DNA from: Bacillus sp. NP157
GTDB taxonomy: Bacteria; Pseudomonadota; Gammaproteobacteria; Xanthomonadales; Rhodanobacteraceae
Reading direction: 5' to 3'
DNA: 64,000 bases
NCBI GenBank assembly: GCA_018889975.1
Contig: CP076546.1
Coordinates: 2,542,001-2,606,000, forward strand
Shown: positions 53,966 to 62,385 of the stretch, one piece after another
Numbering within the stretch: the stretch's first letter is position 1
How the letters are laid out: each line of letters begins with the position of its first letter
Position numbers and translations under genes: made by a program
The notes under the pieces: generated by a model
Told to the model about the DNA's origin: nothing
Database searches by the model: none
The model's input: only the letters and a program-made list of their open reading frames with translations

Positions 53966-54852
53966 GCGGCGCCGACACCGTCCACCTCGTGGACGGCAGC
54001 CTTTACGTGTTCCGTGCGTGGCATTCGATGCCCGACGAGTTCCACGACCACGAGGGCGAGTCGGTCAATGCCGTGCACGGCTTCACCCGATTCCTCTGTG
54101 AACTGCTCGAGCGCAGCCGTGCGGAACACATCGCCGTGGCCTTCGATGCCTCGCTGACCACGTCGTTCCGCAACACGATCTACCCTGCTTACAAGGCGAA
54201 TCGCGACCTGCCGCCGCCGCAACTGGTCCGCCAGTTCGCGCTCTGCCGGGAGATTTCCGCCGCGCTGGGCCTGACCGTGCTCAACGACCATCAATACGAA
54301 GCCGACGACCTGATCGGCAGCGCGCTGTGGGGCTTGCGCGTGCACGGCTTCCGCGGCGTGATCGTGTCGGCGGACAAGGATTTCGGCCAGTTGCTCGGCG
54401 AGCACGACCAGCAATGGGATTTCGCGAAGGACCATCGCTGGGGGCCGTCCGGCGTGTTCGACAAGCTGGGCGTGCATCCGCACCAGGTCGCGGACTACCT
54501 GGCCCTGTGCGGCGACGCCGTCGACAATATCCCCGGCGTGCCCGGCATCGGTGCCAAGACCGCGGCTGCGCTACTTGCCCATTTCGGCAGCCTCGACGCG
54601 CTGCTCGAACGACTGGACGAAGTGCCCTACCTGCGCATCCGCGGCGCGGCTGCCTGTGCGGCACGCCTGCGCGAGCATGCGGAACTGGCCCTGCTCTACC
54701 GCCGCCTCACCCGCATCGCGCTGGACGTCGCCGTCGCCGAAACCGCCGACGCCCTCAGCCGGCGCCAGGGCGACGCCGGCGTCGTCGACGAACTCTGCGA
54801 ACGGATCCGCTTCGGCCCCATGACCCGCTCCCGCCTCCGCGCCCTCCTGTAG
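53953..54852 (+). CDS. Stand-alone 5'-3' exonuclease/flap nuclease (Xni/PolI N-domain type)
   Basis: A 299-residue nuclease similar to the N-terminal domain of DNA polymerase I. Metal-binding acidic residues are in VHLVDGSLYVFRAWH, VAFDASLTTSFRN (with YPAYKANRD), YEADDLIG and VSADKDFGQLL; CGDAVDNIPGVPGIGAKTAAALL is the H3TH DNA-binding motif. It should cut 5' flaps or RNA primers. The stop codon TAG (54850-54852) belongs to a REP unit that follows, so the end may be altered. Confidence 0.9.
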   Translation: MGTVSGADTVHLVDGSLYVFRAWHSMPDEFHDHEGESVNAVHGFTRFLCELLERSRAEHIAVAFDASLTTSFRNTIYPAYKANRDLPPPQLVRQFALCREISAALGLTVLNDHQYEADDLIGSALWGLRVHGFRGVIVSADKDFGQLLGEHDQQWDFAKDHRWGPSGVFDKLGVHPHQVADYLALCGDAVDNIPGVPGIGAKTAAALLAHFGSLDALLERLDEVPYLRIRGAAACAARLREHAELALLYRRLTRIALDVAVAETADALSRRQGDAGVVDELCERIRFGPMTRSRLRALL

Positions 54853-54871
54853 GAGCGCGCCTGCGCGCGAC
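54849..54871 (+). repeat. REP unit supplying a stop codon
   Basis: GTAGGAGCGCGCCTGCGCGC then GAC. Its TAG is the stop codon of the flap-nuclease gene. It is a single unit, not a pair. Confidence 0.9.
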
Positions 54872-54955
54872 AGGACTGGCCATGTCCGACCACGCCGGAG
54901 CACGTCCAGGCACGTCCGCCCACGCCCCGTCACGCCCAAGCCATAAGCCACACGC
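54872..54955 (+). repeat. Degenerate short repeats behind a REP
   Basis: A stretch rich in CACGCC, CACGTCC and CACGCCC words spaced about 6-12 bases apart (54889-54937). It recalls the CCCACGGC-type repeats that follow the REP inside bphO, so both may have the same origin. No gene is seen in it. Confidence 0.5.
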
Positions 54956-54988
54956 CATACTCGCCGTAGCCCCCAAGGAGCATCGCCC

Positions 54989-55573
54989 ATGCAGACCAGC
55001 CCGCTGCCGCACGCCTCGCCCGTCCCCGACGATGCGCACCTGCCTGAAGAAACCCTGTGCACCGGCAAATGGCTGACCCTGAAGAAACGTGGGCGCTGGG
55101 AATACGCCGTTCGGAACAATCCCCGCGGCGCGGTGATCATCCTGGCCGTAACGCCAGACGATAAGGTCATCTTCGTCGAGCAATACCGCGTCTCGATCCT
55201 GGCCAACACCATCGAGATGCCGGCCGGCCTCGTCGGCGACCTCGAAGGCGCCGAAGATGAAGACGTGCTGCTCGCCGCCACGCGGGAGCTCGAAGAAGAA
55301 ACCGGCTACACCTGCGGTCGCATCGAGTTCGTCCACGAGGGCCCCTCGTCGGCGGGCATGAGCACCGAAATGATCGCATTCGCCCGCGCCTGGGATCTCA
55401 CCAAGGTCGGCGAAGGCGGCGGTGACGAGACCGAAAACATCATCGTCCACGAAGTGCCCCGGGCCGACGCCGGCAAATGGCTGTTCGACCGGGCCTCGGA
55501 GGGCTTTTCCATCGATGCCAAGCTGTTCGCGGGCCTGTGGTTCATCGACCACCCCGAGGCGCATACGCGGTAA
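54989..55573 (+). CDS. NUDIX hydrolase, ADP-ribose pyrophosphatase-like
   Basis: A 194-residue enzyme. The Nudix box ends EDVLLAATRELEEETGY, giving E-x7-REL-x-EE-x-GY with all metal ligands, and MPAGLVGD precedes it as in ADP-sugar pyrophosphatases (NudE/NudF-like). FVEQYRVSILANTIEMPAG is the dimer/substrate segment. AAGGAG lies before the start. It probably hydrolyses ADP-ribose or a related NDP-sugar. A G-rich inverted repeat begins right after its stop. Confidence 0.92.
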   Translation: MQTSPLPHASPVPDDAHLPEETLCTGKWLTLKKRGRWEYAVRNNPRGAVIILAVTPDDKVIFVEQYRVSILANTIEMPAGLVGDLEGAEDEDVLLAATRELEEETGYTCGRIEFVHEGPSSAGMSTEMIAFARAWDLTKVGEGGGDETENIIVHEVPRADAGKWLFDRASEGFSIDAKLFAGLWFIDHPEAHTR

Positions 55574-55574
55574 G

Positions 55575-55727
55575 AGCGGGGGATTGGGGGTGGGAAGTGG
55601 GGGCGCTTTTTGCCGGCGATCGGCTGCGGGCGCGGAGAAGTCCACGCTGGCGTTGTCGCATCGGATGCCTTGATGCGCCCGTGCGCGTCACCCCTGCGCC
55701 CCCGCTTCCCACCCCCCATCTCCCGCT
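55575..55727. repeat. Long G/C-run inverted repeat with quadruplex potential
   Basis: A G-rich arm (55575-55606: four runs GGGGG, GGGGG, GGG, GGGGG) and a C-rich arm (55696-55727) are nearly complementary over about 32 bases, 89 bases apart. The second arm is followed by TTTT-TCTG, so a terminator after the NUDIX gene is possible. Each arm could also form a G-quadruplex, on opposite strands. Another C-rich run (55747-55765) lies before dnaE. Confidence 0.75.
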
Positions 55728-55801
55728 TTTTCTGCCTGTCAATTCTTGCCCCCACCCCCCTCCCCGGTTAGCCTTCTCCATGGCCTGAACCGGCACCCCG
55801 C

Positions 55802-58800
55802 ATGACCGTCCGCTTTACCCATCTTCACCTCCACAGCGAATACTCGCTGGTCGACTCGACGATCCGCATCAAGCAGCTGATCGCCGCGTGCGTCCGCGCG
55901 GGCATGCCGGCCGTCGCGCTGACGGACGAGAACAACATGTTCGGGCTGGTGAAGTTCTACAAACAGTGCACGGCGGCGGGCATCAAGCCGATCGGCGGCT
56001 GCGATATCTGGGTCTCCAGCCCGGACGATCCGCGCCCCTGGCGACTGACCCTGATCTGCCAGGACCGCGAGGGCTATCTCAACCTGTCGCGGCTGGTGTC
56101 GCGCGCCTGGCGCGAAGGCCAGGGCACCGGCCGCGCGCTGGTCGACGCCAGCTGGCTGAACGCCAACGCGGTGACCGGACTGATCGCCATCGCCGGCCGC
56201 GAAAGCGAGGTCGCACGCGTTGCCCTTTCCGCCGGCCTGCCGGCGGCAAACGCGCGCCTCGGTTTCCTCACCCGCCTGTTCCCGCAGCGGCTGTATCTCG
56301 AACTGACCCGCACCGGTCGCCCGGACGAAGAAAACTGGGTGCGCGCCGCCATGGCCATGGCCGGCGAGCACGAGCTCCCGGTCATCGCCAGCAACGACGT
56401 CCGCTTCCTGGAACGCTCGGGCTTTGAGTCGCACGAGGCACGCACCTGCATCAACCAGGGCCGTGTCCTCGCCGACCCGAAGCGTCCCCGCGGGTACAGC
56501 GAAGAGCAGTACTTCAAGTCGGCCGAAGACATGGCCGAGCTGTTCGCCGATATTCCCGAAGCGTTGGAAAACACGGTCGAGCTGGCCAAGCGTTGCAACC
56601 TGGAACTGTCGTTCGGCACGTACTACCTGCCCGACTTCCCGGTACCCGAAGGCCACACGCTCGACACGTACATCCGCGAACAGGCCCAGAAAGGCCTGGA
56701 AGAACGCCTCGCCGTCAATCCGATCGCCGCCGGCAAGACGCTGGAGGATTACCAGGCGCGCCTGGACCGCGAAGTCGACGTCATCATCCGGATGGGCTTC
56801 CCCGGTTACTTCCTCATCGTGGCCGACTTCATCGGCTGGGGTAAGGACAACGGCATTCCCGTCGGCCCCGGCCGTGGTTCGGGCGCGGGCTCGCTCGTCG
56901 CATGGGTGCTGAAGATCACCGACCTGGATCCCCTCCAGTTCGAGTTGCTGTTCGAGCGCTTCCTGAATCCGGAACGCGTGTCGATGCCCGACTTCGACAT
57001 CGACTTCTGCATGGATCGCCGCGACGAGGTGATCGACTACGTATCGCGCAAGTACGGCCGCGACCACGTCAGCCAGATCATCACCTACGGCTCGATGGCT
57101 GCGAAGGCAGTGCTGCGCGATTCCGGCCGCGTGCTCGGCATGGGCTACGGCCAGGTCGACCGCCTGGCCAAGCTGATCCCCGCGCGCCCGCTCGACCTCA
57201 CCCTGTCCGATGCGCTAGGCCGCTCGGAAAAGTCGAAGAAAGAAACCGATCGCGTCGTCAAGGATTTCTGCGACATCTACGATGCCGAGGAAGAAGCACG
57301 CGCGCTGATCGACCTTGCACTGAGCCTGGAAGGCCTCACCCGCAACGCCGGCAAGCACGCCGGTGGCGTGGTGATCGCACCGACGCCACTCACCGACTTC
57401 GCCCCGCTTTATTGCGAACCCAGCGGCGAAGGCGTCGTCACCCAGTACGACAAGGACGACGTGGAAGCCGTCGGCCTGGTGAAGTTCGACTTCCTCGGCC
57501 TGCGCACGCTCACGATCATCGACTGGGCCGTCAAGGCGATCAACGCGCGTCGTGCCGCCGAAGGCACCGAGCCGCTGAACATCGAATCGTTGCCGCTCGA
57601 CGATCCGAAGGTGTACGACCTGCTGAAGAAGGCGCAGACCGTCGCTGTTTTCCAGCTCGAATCGCGCGGCATGCAGGGCATGCTCAAAGAGGCCCAGGCC
57701 GACCGCTTCGAGGACATCATCGCCCTCGTGGCGCTGTACCGGCCGGGCCCGATGGACCTGATCCCGAGCTTCTGCGCACGTAAGCACGGCAAGGAAGCGG
57801 TGGAGTATCCGGACCCGCGCGTCGAGCCGATCCTGAAAGAGACCTACGGCATCATGGTCTACCAGGAGCAGGTGATGCAGATGGCGCAGATCGTGGGGGG
57901 TTACACCCTCGGCGGCGCCGACCTGCTTCGCCGCGCCATGGGTAAGAAGAAAGCCGAGGAGATGGTGAAGCACCGCGCGACGTTCCGCGAAGGTGCCGCC
58001 AAGGACGGGATCAACGGCGACAAGGCCGACGCGATCTTCGACCTGATGGAGAAGTTCGCCGGCTACGGTTTCAACAAATCGCATGCCGCGGCCTACGCGC
58101 TGGTGTCCTACCAGACCGCCTGGCTGAAGGCGCACTACCCCGCCGAGTTCATGGCCGCGACGATCTCGTCGGACATGGACAACACCGAAAAGGCGGTGAC
58201 CTTCCTCGACGAAACCCGCGCGATCGGCATCAAGGTGCTGCCGCCGGACGTCAACGCGTCGGCATGGATGTTCGAAGCGGTGGAGCCGCGCGTGGTCCGC
58301 TACGGCCTGGGCGCCATCAAGGGCGTCGGCCAGGGCATCTGCGAGGAGATCGCCGCCGAGCGCAAGGCGCGCGGGCCGTTCAAGGGCCTGGTGGATTTCT
58401 GCCAGCGGATCGGGTCGAACAAGCTCAACAAGCGCGTGATGGAAGCGCTGGTCCAGTCCGGTGCGCTCGACGCGCTGGGCGAGAACCGCGCGACGCTGGT
58501 CATGCACATCCCCGAAGCGATGCGCGCCGCCGACCAGGAAGCGAAGAACCGCGCCTCCGGCCAGGTCGACATCTTCGGCAATGCGTTCGGCAACGCCGAG
58601 GCACCCAGCCTCATCGAGCTTTCCGGTTCGGTGCCGGAATGGCCGCTGGAACAGCTGCTGCAAGGCGAGCACGACACGCTCGGCCATTACCTGTCCGGCC
58701 ACCCGACGGATCCATGGACGACCGAACTTGCGCAGTTGTCCAGTTGCCCGATCGGCGAGATCCCACAGCGTTACCAGCCGCCACGGCCGCGGCGCAATGA

Positions 58801-59347
58801 CGACGACGAAGGCGCCAACCGCTTCCGCCGCGGCCCCGACACGCCGTGGACCGTCGCCGGCATGGTCGTCGGCATGCGCAAACGCGGCGACAGCGACGCC
58901 TTCGTACAGATCGAAGACGCCACCGGCCTGCTCGAAACCAGCTTCTTCCGCGACGTGTTTACCGACGCCGCGCCGCTGCTTACCCGCGGCAACATCATCG
59001 TGGTGGAAGGCGGCCTGCGCATCGACGACTTCGCCGGCGGCTACCAGCTGCGTGCGCGCAAGGCGTATTCGCTCTCCGATGCGATGGAACATTTCGGCCG
59101 CCTGCTCACGTTGAAACTCAACGGCGTGGACCCGGATTTCCCGAGGCACCTGAAACATGCCCTGATGGGTTTCCGTGGCGGTCGCACGCCGTTGATGCTC
59201 GCCGGTTACCGCAACGGCGTCGGCCAGGCCAGCTTCGAACTCGGCGACGACTGGCGCGTGCGGGCGTTGCCCGACCTGATGCGCACCCTGCGCGCCCTGC
59301 CCGGCGTGCTGGGGACCGAACTGCGGATGGTCCGGCCGGCTGACTGA
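55802..59347 (+). CDS. dnaE: DNA polymerase III alpha subunit
   Basis: An 1181-residue replicative polymerase. The PHP domain starts FTHLHLHSEYSLVDSTIRIKQL. The palm domain has GPGRGSGAGSLVAWVLKITDLDPL and catalytic aspartates in PDFDIDFCMDRRDEV (D399, D401), then LALYRPGPMDLIPSF, and FNKSHAAAYALVSYQTAWLKAHYP. An OB-fold (about 1010-1085, WTVAGMVVGMRKRGDSDAFVQIEDATGLLE) and a C-terminal tau-binding part follow. Length is normal for this type. The accA neighbour order is usual, but one unrelated minus-strand gene intervenes. Confidence 0.98.
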   Translation: MTVRFTHLHLHSEYSLVDSTIRIKQLIAACVRAGMPAVALTDENNMFGLVKFYKQCTAAGIKPIGGCDIWVSSPDDPRPWRLTLICQDREGYLNLSRLVSRAWREGQGTGRALVDASWLNANAVTGLIAIAGRESEVARVALSAGLPAANARLGFLTRLFPQRLYLELTRTGRPDEENWVRAAMAMAGEHELPVIASNDVRFLERSGFESHEARTCINQGRVLADPKRPRGYSEEQYFKSAEDMAELFADIPEALENTVELAKRCNLELSFGTYYLPDFPVPEGHTLDTYIREQAQKGLEERLAVNPIAAGKTLEDYQARLDREVDVIIRMGFPGYFLIVADFIGWGKDNGIPVGPGRGSGAGSLVAWVLKITDLDPLQFELLFERFLNPERVSMPDFDIDFCMDRRDEVIDYVSRKYGRDHVSQIITYGSMAAKAVLRDSGRVLGMGYGQVDRLAKLIPARPLDLTLSDALGRSEKSKKETDRVVKDFCDIYDAEEEARALIDLALSLEGLTRNAGKHAGGVVIAPTPLTDFAPLYCEPSGEGVVTQYDKDDVEAVGLVKFDFLGLRTLTIIDWAVKAINARRAAEGTEPLNIESLPLDDPKVYDLLKKAQTVAVFQLESRGMQGMLKEAQADRFEDIIALVALYRPGPMDLIPSFCARKHGKEAVEYPDPRVEPILKETYGIMVYQEQVMQMAQIVGGYTLGGADLLRRAMGKKKAEEMVKHRATFREGAAKDGINGDKADAIFDLMEKFAGYGFNKSHAAAYALVSYQTAWLKAHYPAEFMAATISSDMDNTEKAVTFLDETRAIGIKVLPPDVNASAWMFEAVEPRVVRYGLGAIKGVGQGICEEIAAERKARGPFKGLVDFCQRIGSNKLNKRVMEALVQSGALDALGENRATLVMHIPEAMRAADQEAKNRASGQVDIFGNAFGNAEAPSLIELSGSVPEWPLEQLLQGEHDTLGHYLSGHPTDPWTTELAQLSSCPIGEIPQRYQPPRPRRNDDDEGANRFRRGPDTPWTVAGMVVGMRKRGDSDAFVQIEDATGLLETSFFRDVFTDAAPLLTRGNIIVVEGGLRIDDFAGGYQLRARKAYSLSDAMEHFGRLLTLKLNGVDPDFPRHLKHALMGFRGGRTPLMLAGYRNGVGQASFELGDDWRVRALPDLMRTLRALPGVLGTELRMVRPAD

Positions 59348-59364
59348 GCCGGCCGGCGCACCGG

Positions 59365-59925
59365 TCAGGACGCGTCGAGCGACTCGACCACGTGGACATC
59401 GTCCACCTGCACGCGGGTTCCGGGGCCGGTGTTCTCGATGGTCAGCAGGACATGGGCTGGTGCAGCGAACGCCGCGCCAGCGCCGGAAAGGTCGACCGTG
59501 GTCCATTCCCCTTTCCGCACCGTTGCCTGCGTCGTTGCGATCGGATGCGCGTTCTTGCCCTCGCTGTCGCTCAGGGCGAGCCTCACTTCCACCATGCCGT
59601 CACCGGTTTCGCCGAACACGCGCAGTTGGGTGGCGTAGCCCGAGGTGGCCGGGTCGCTCAGCGTATTGATCGCCACGGCCTGCCCTAGCCGCGCGCCCGG
59701 CATCAGCACGCCGACCCCAGCCCCCGGGCTGGCGAAGCCCTGGATGGTCCAGCCGACCCCGATGTCGCGCTCGAAATCGCCATTGACGATGGGAAGGCGG
59801 CACGCGCCGGGGTTGCCCTGGCTGGTGCACGCCGGCAAGCCGCCGGCACCGGCGCCTGGACCGGCCACGGTCACGATGGAGAACGATAGTGCCGCAAGAG
59901 CGGCGGTGAGACGAAGACGCTGCAT
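59365..59925 (-). CDS. Secreted protein with beta-sandwich (carbohydrate-binding-like) features
   Basis: A 186-residue protein with a signal peptide (MQRLRLTAALAALSFSIVTVAG). After GLPACTSQGNPGACRLPIVNGDFERDIGVGWTIQGF, the text alternates beta strands up to LLTIENTGPGTRVQVDDVHVV, as in CBM4/9-type or DUF642-like beta-sandwich modules (NGDFE...W). No enzyme motif is seen. Two cysteines near the N-terminus may pair. It is transcribed against dnaE and accA and separates them. Confidence 0.7.
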   Translation of the reverse strand: MQRLRLTAALAALSFSIVTVAGPGAGAGGLPACTSQGNPGACRLPIVNGDFERDIGVGWTIQGFASPGAGVGVLMPGARLGQAVAINTLSDPATSGYATQLRVFGETGDGMVEVRLALSDSEGKNAHPIATTQATVRKGEWTTVDLSGAGAAFAAPAHVLLTIENTGPGTRVQVDDVHVVESLDAS

Positions 59926-60172
59926 GGTTTCACTCCATTGAAGGGAAGAGACGGTGCTCCGGCACCGTGCGGCGAAGGCCGCGACGACCGTTCTACGCCA
60001 ACGACCGACCGTTTCGCATCGGGACGACACACGGTGGGCTCTCGGCCTACACGCCGCCGAGTCATTCGCTTACGATCCGCCCCGAGCCAACGGCGAAGGC
60101 TTTCGATTCAGTCAGTTAGCATGACCACCCCCGACCGTACTGCCGCGCACACCACCGGTGCACGGCCCCGGT

Positions 60173-60178
60173 TATAAT
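60173..60178 (+). promoter_or_regulatory. -10 box before accA
   Basis: TATAAT, a perfect -10 sequence, ends 29 bases before the accA start. No good -35 is seen at 16-18 bases upstream. The rest of 59926-60207 contains no other feature that I recognise. Confidence 0.55.
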
Positions 60179-60207
60179 GTGCAGTCTTGTCCGGATGCTC
60201 CGTATTC

Positions 60208-61164
60208 ATGAATCCCAACTTCCTCGATTTCGAACAACCCATCGCCGAGCTCGAAGCGAAGATCGAAGAACTGCGCCATGCCAGCAGTGGCCAGGCGTTC
60301 AACATCGATGAGGAAGTAGCCCGGCTGCGCGAGAAGCTCAAGGTCAAGACGGCCGAGATCTTCCGCAACCTCACGCCGTGGCAGATCAGCCAGGTATCGC
60401 GCCACCCGGCGCGGCCGTACACGCTGGATTACATCCAGGGCATGTGCGAAGAATTCCACGAGCTGAAGGGCGACCGCATGTTCGCGGACGACCAGGCCAT
60501 CGTGGGCGGCCTGGGCCGCATCAACGGCCGCTCGGTCATGATCGTCGGCCACCAGAAGGGCCGCGACACCAAGACCAAGGTCAAGCGCAACTTCGGCATG
60601 CCGCGTCCCGAGGGTTACCGCAAGGCGCTGCGCCTGTTCAAGCTCGCCGAACGATTCGGGATCCCGGTGTTCACCTTCATCGACACCGCCGGCGCATGGC
60701 CCGGCATCAACGCCGAAGAACGCGGTCAGTCCGAAGCCATCGCCCGCAACCTGCTGGAAATGGCCGAACTGCGCGTGCCGGTGATCTGCACCGTCACCGG
60801 CGAAGGCGGCTCCGGCGGTGCACTCGCCATCGGCGTCGGCGATCGCACCATCATGCTGCAGTACTCCACCTACTCGGTCATCACGCCCGAAGGCTGCGCT
60901 TCCATCCTGTGGAAGAGCGCCGACAAGGCCAAGGACGCCGCCGAAGTGATGGGCCTCACCGCCGACCGCATCCTCGAGAACGGCCTGATCGACAAGATCG
61001 TCCGCGAACCCCTCGGCGGCGCACACCGCAGCCCACAGTCGATGGCCACCCGCCTCAAAGCCGTCCTGCTCAACCAGCTCGACGAACTGGAAAAACTCCC
61101 GGTCGAACAGCTCCTCGAGCAACGCTACCAGCGCCTCCGCCGCTACGGCGCGTTCACCGAATGA
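60208..61164 (+). CDS. accA: Acetyl-CoA carboxylase carboxyltransferase subunit alpha
   Basis: A 318-residue subunit of the carboxyltransferase that transfers CO2 from carboxybiotin to acetyl-CoA (fatty acid synthesis). [19 protein letters not shown] is the usual N-terminus; [43 protein letters not shown] and [26 protein letters not shown] are hallmark segments; [21 protein letters not shown] is the oxyanion region. The start at 60208 fits the family; an ATG at 60187 would add 7 residues. Confidence 0.97.
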   Translation: MNPNFLDFEQPIAELEAKIEELRHASSGQAFNIDEEVARLREKLKVKTAEIFRNLTPWQISQVSRHPARPYTLDYIQGMCEEFHELKGDRMFADDQAIVGGLGRINGRSVMIVGHQKGRDTKTKVKRNFGMPRPEGYRKALRLFKLAERFGIPVFTFIDTAGAWPGINAEERGQSEAIARNLLEMAELRVPVICTVTGEGGSGGALAIGVGDRTIMLQYSTYSVITPEGCASILWKSADKAKDAAEVMGLTADRILENGLIDKIVREPLGGAHRSPQSMATRLKAVLLNQLDELEKLPVEQLLEQRYQRLRRYGAFTE

Positions 61165-61180
61165 CCGTCACCAGTATTTG

Positions 61181-61204
61181 ATTCGCGCGCAGGCGCGCTC
61201 CTAC
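61181..61204 (-). repeat. REP unit
   Basis: Minus-strand REP 17 bases after the accA stop and 74 bases before the left arm of copy C. Its orientation relative to the element is the same as at the other copies. Confidence 0.88.
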
Positions 61205-61278
61205 ACGAGCCGCCGCGTCAGGCCAGGCCACCGGCCCGCCCGCGCTCTCTCCGGCATGTCTCGCGCAACCTGCAAGAA

Positions 61279-61518
61279 CAGCCCTCGGCGCCCACCCTCG
61301 AGGCGAGTTCGTGGCGGCGAGGGGGTTGGGCGGAAGAAGCCCGAAGGGGGCCGGCCACGATGGCCGGCCGTTTCTGCCGAGACAGGAGTCGAGTCAGAAA
61401 CCTCCGCCCGGCACCCGGTGCGCGGCCGAAGGCCAATAAGAAGATGGGCTGCTGAGCAGCCCCTCCTTGTCGCACGCCAGAACGCTGTCTGAGCAGCGAG
61501 GGTGGGCGCCGAGGGCTG
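61279..61518 (+). repeat. Hairpin-rich repeat element, copy C (full length)
   Basis: Arms of 22 bp (61279-61300 and 61497-61518) enclose 196 bases, one fewer than copy B. Relative to B, the arm pair T-A is C-G here; the stem GTTCTTG/CAAGAAC is GTTTCTG/CAGAAAC (two compensated pairs) and its loop is 18 instead of 19 bases; loops GTA and GGA became GAA and TGA. The strong GGCCGGCC stem is unchanged. Pairing is thus kept while sequence drifts. Confidence 0.85.
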
Positions 61519-61641
61519 GTCCTGCGACCACGCCCGAGCGCTACGCCCGGGTGCTTGAGCGCCCGAGCGCCCGGGCGCCCATGCGCCACGGCAACGTCAC
61601 GGCCAACGAGTTACGATGCCGCGGCCACACAGGAGCAGCCC

Positions 61642-62385
61642 ATGGCCAACGACGACACCGACAAGCTCGCCGTACTGATCGACGCCGACAACGCACGGCC
61701 AGCGATCGTCGACGGCCTGCTCGCCGAAGTGGCCAAGTACGGCACCGCACACGTCAAACGCATCTACGGCGACTGGACCGGTCCCAACCTCAACGGCTGG
61801 AAAGCCGCACTGCTCGACCACTCGATCCAGCCCATCCAGCAATTCGCCTACACGTCCGGCAAGAACGCCACCGACTCGGCGATGATCATCGACGCCATGG
61901 ACCTGCTCTACTCCGAGCGGTTCGACGGCTTCTGCATCGTCTCCAGCGACAGCGACTTCACCCGGCTCGCCTCGCGCATCCGCGAAGCCGGCCTGATCGT
62001 CTACGGCTTTGGCGAGTTGAAGACACCCAAGCCCTTCGTCTCCGCCTGCGACAAATTCATCTACACCGAGGTGCTCGTGGGCACCGAAGACGACGACGAG
62101 AAGGCGGCCGGCACACCCCTCCCGGCAAGCGAACTGCGCGGCGACACCAAGCTCCTCAACGGCCTGCGCAATGCCATCAAGGACGCCTCCGACGAAAACG
62201 GATGGGCCGCGCTCGGCGGCGTCGGCAGCATCCTCAACAAACGCATGCCCGACTTCGATTCGCGCAACTACGGTTATCCCAAGCTCAGCGGCCTCATCCA
62301 CGGCATCGGCCTGTTCGACGTGGAGGAGCGCCAGCACGGCAACGCGAAGCACGTTTACGTAAAGCTGCGTTCGAAAAGCAAATGA
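61642..62385 (+). CDS. NYN (PIN-like) nuclease-domain protein with LOTUS/OST-HTH
   Basis: A 247-residue protein. Residues 8-150 form a NYN domain: LAVLIDADNARPAIVDGLL, then GKNATDSAMIIDAMDLL and FCIVSSDSDFTRLASRIREAG, with the acidic residues D15/D17, D~76 and D~104/106 expected for a metal-dependent RNase. Residues about 170-247 (LLNGLRNAIKDASDENGWAALGGVGSILNKRMPDFDSRNYG) look like an OST-HTH/LOTUS RNA-binding domain. AGGAG precedes the ATG. It overlaps tilS by 4 bases (ATGA). Confidence 0.9.
   Translation: MANDDTDKLAVLIDADNARPAIVDGLLAEVAKYGTAHVKRIYGDWTGPNLNGWKAALLDHSIQPIQQFAYTSGKNATDSAMIIDAMDLLYSERFDGFCIVSSDSDFTRLASRIREAGLIVYGFGELKTPKPFVSACDKFIYTEVLVGTEDDDEKAAGTPLPASELRGDTKLLNGLRNAIKDASDENGWAALGGVGSILNKRMPDFDSRNYGYPKLSGLIHGIGLFDVEERQHGNAKHVYVKLRSKSK

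Larger units (their letters stand above)
61165..61641. other. Gene-free interval with repeat copy C (477 bases)
   Basis: Between accA and the NYN gene no gene was seen. It holds a REP (61181-61204), 74 unknown bases, copy C of the hairpin-rich element (61279-61518) and a GCGCCCGAGCGCCCGGGC-type low-complexity stretch (61555-61580). No distal REP follows, unlike copies A and B. Confidence 0.8.

Noticed and set aside
57215-59506. 763-codon open frame antisense to dnaE
   Set aside because: It is a by-product of high GC content opposite dnaE; there is no recognisable protein, and a ribosome site is lacking.
61218-61589. Similar peptides encoded by the hairpin-rich repeats (also 15210-15710)
   Set aside because: The frames change between copies because of a single-base indel, and substitutions keep base pairing rather than codons, so coding is unlikely.
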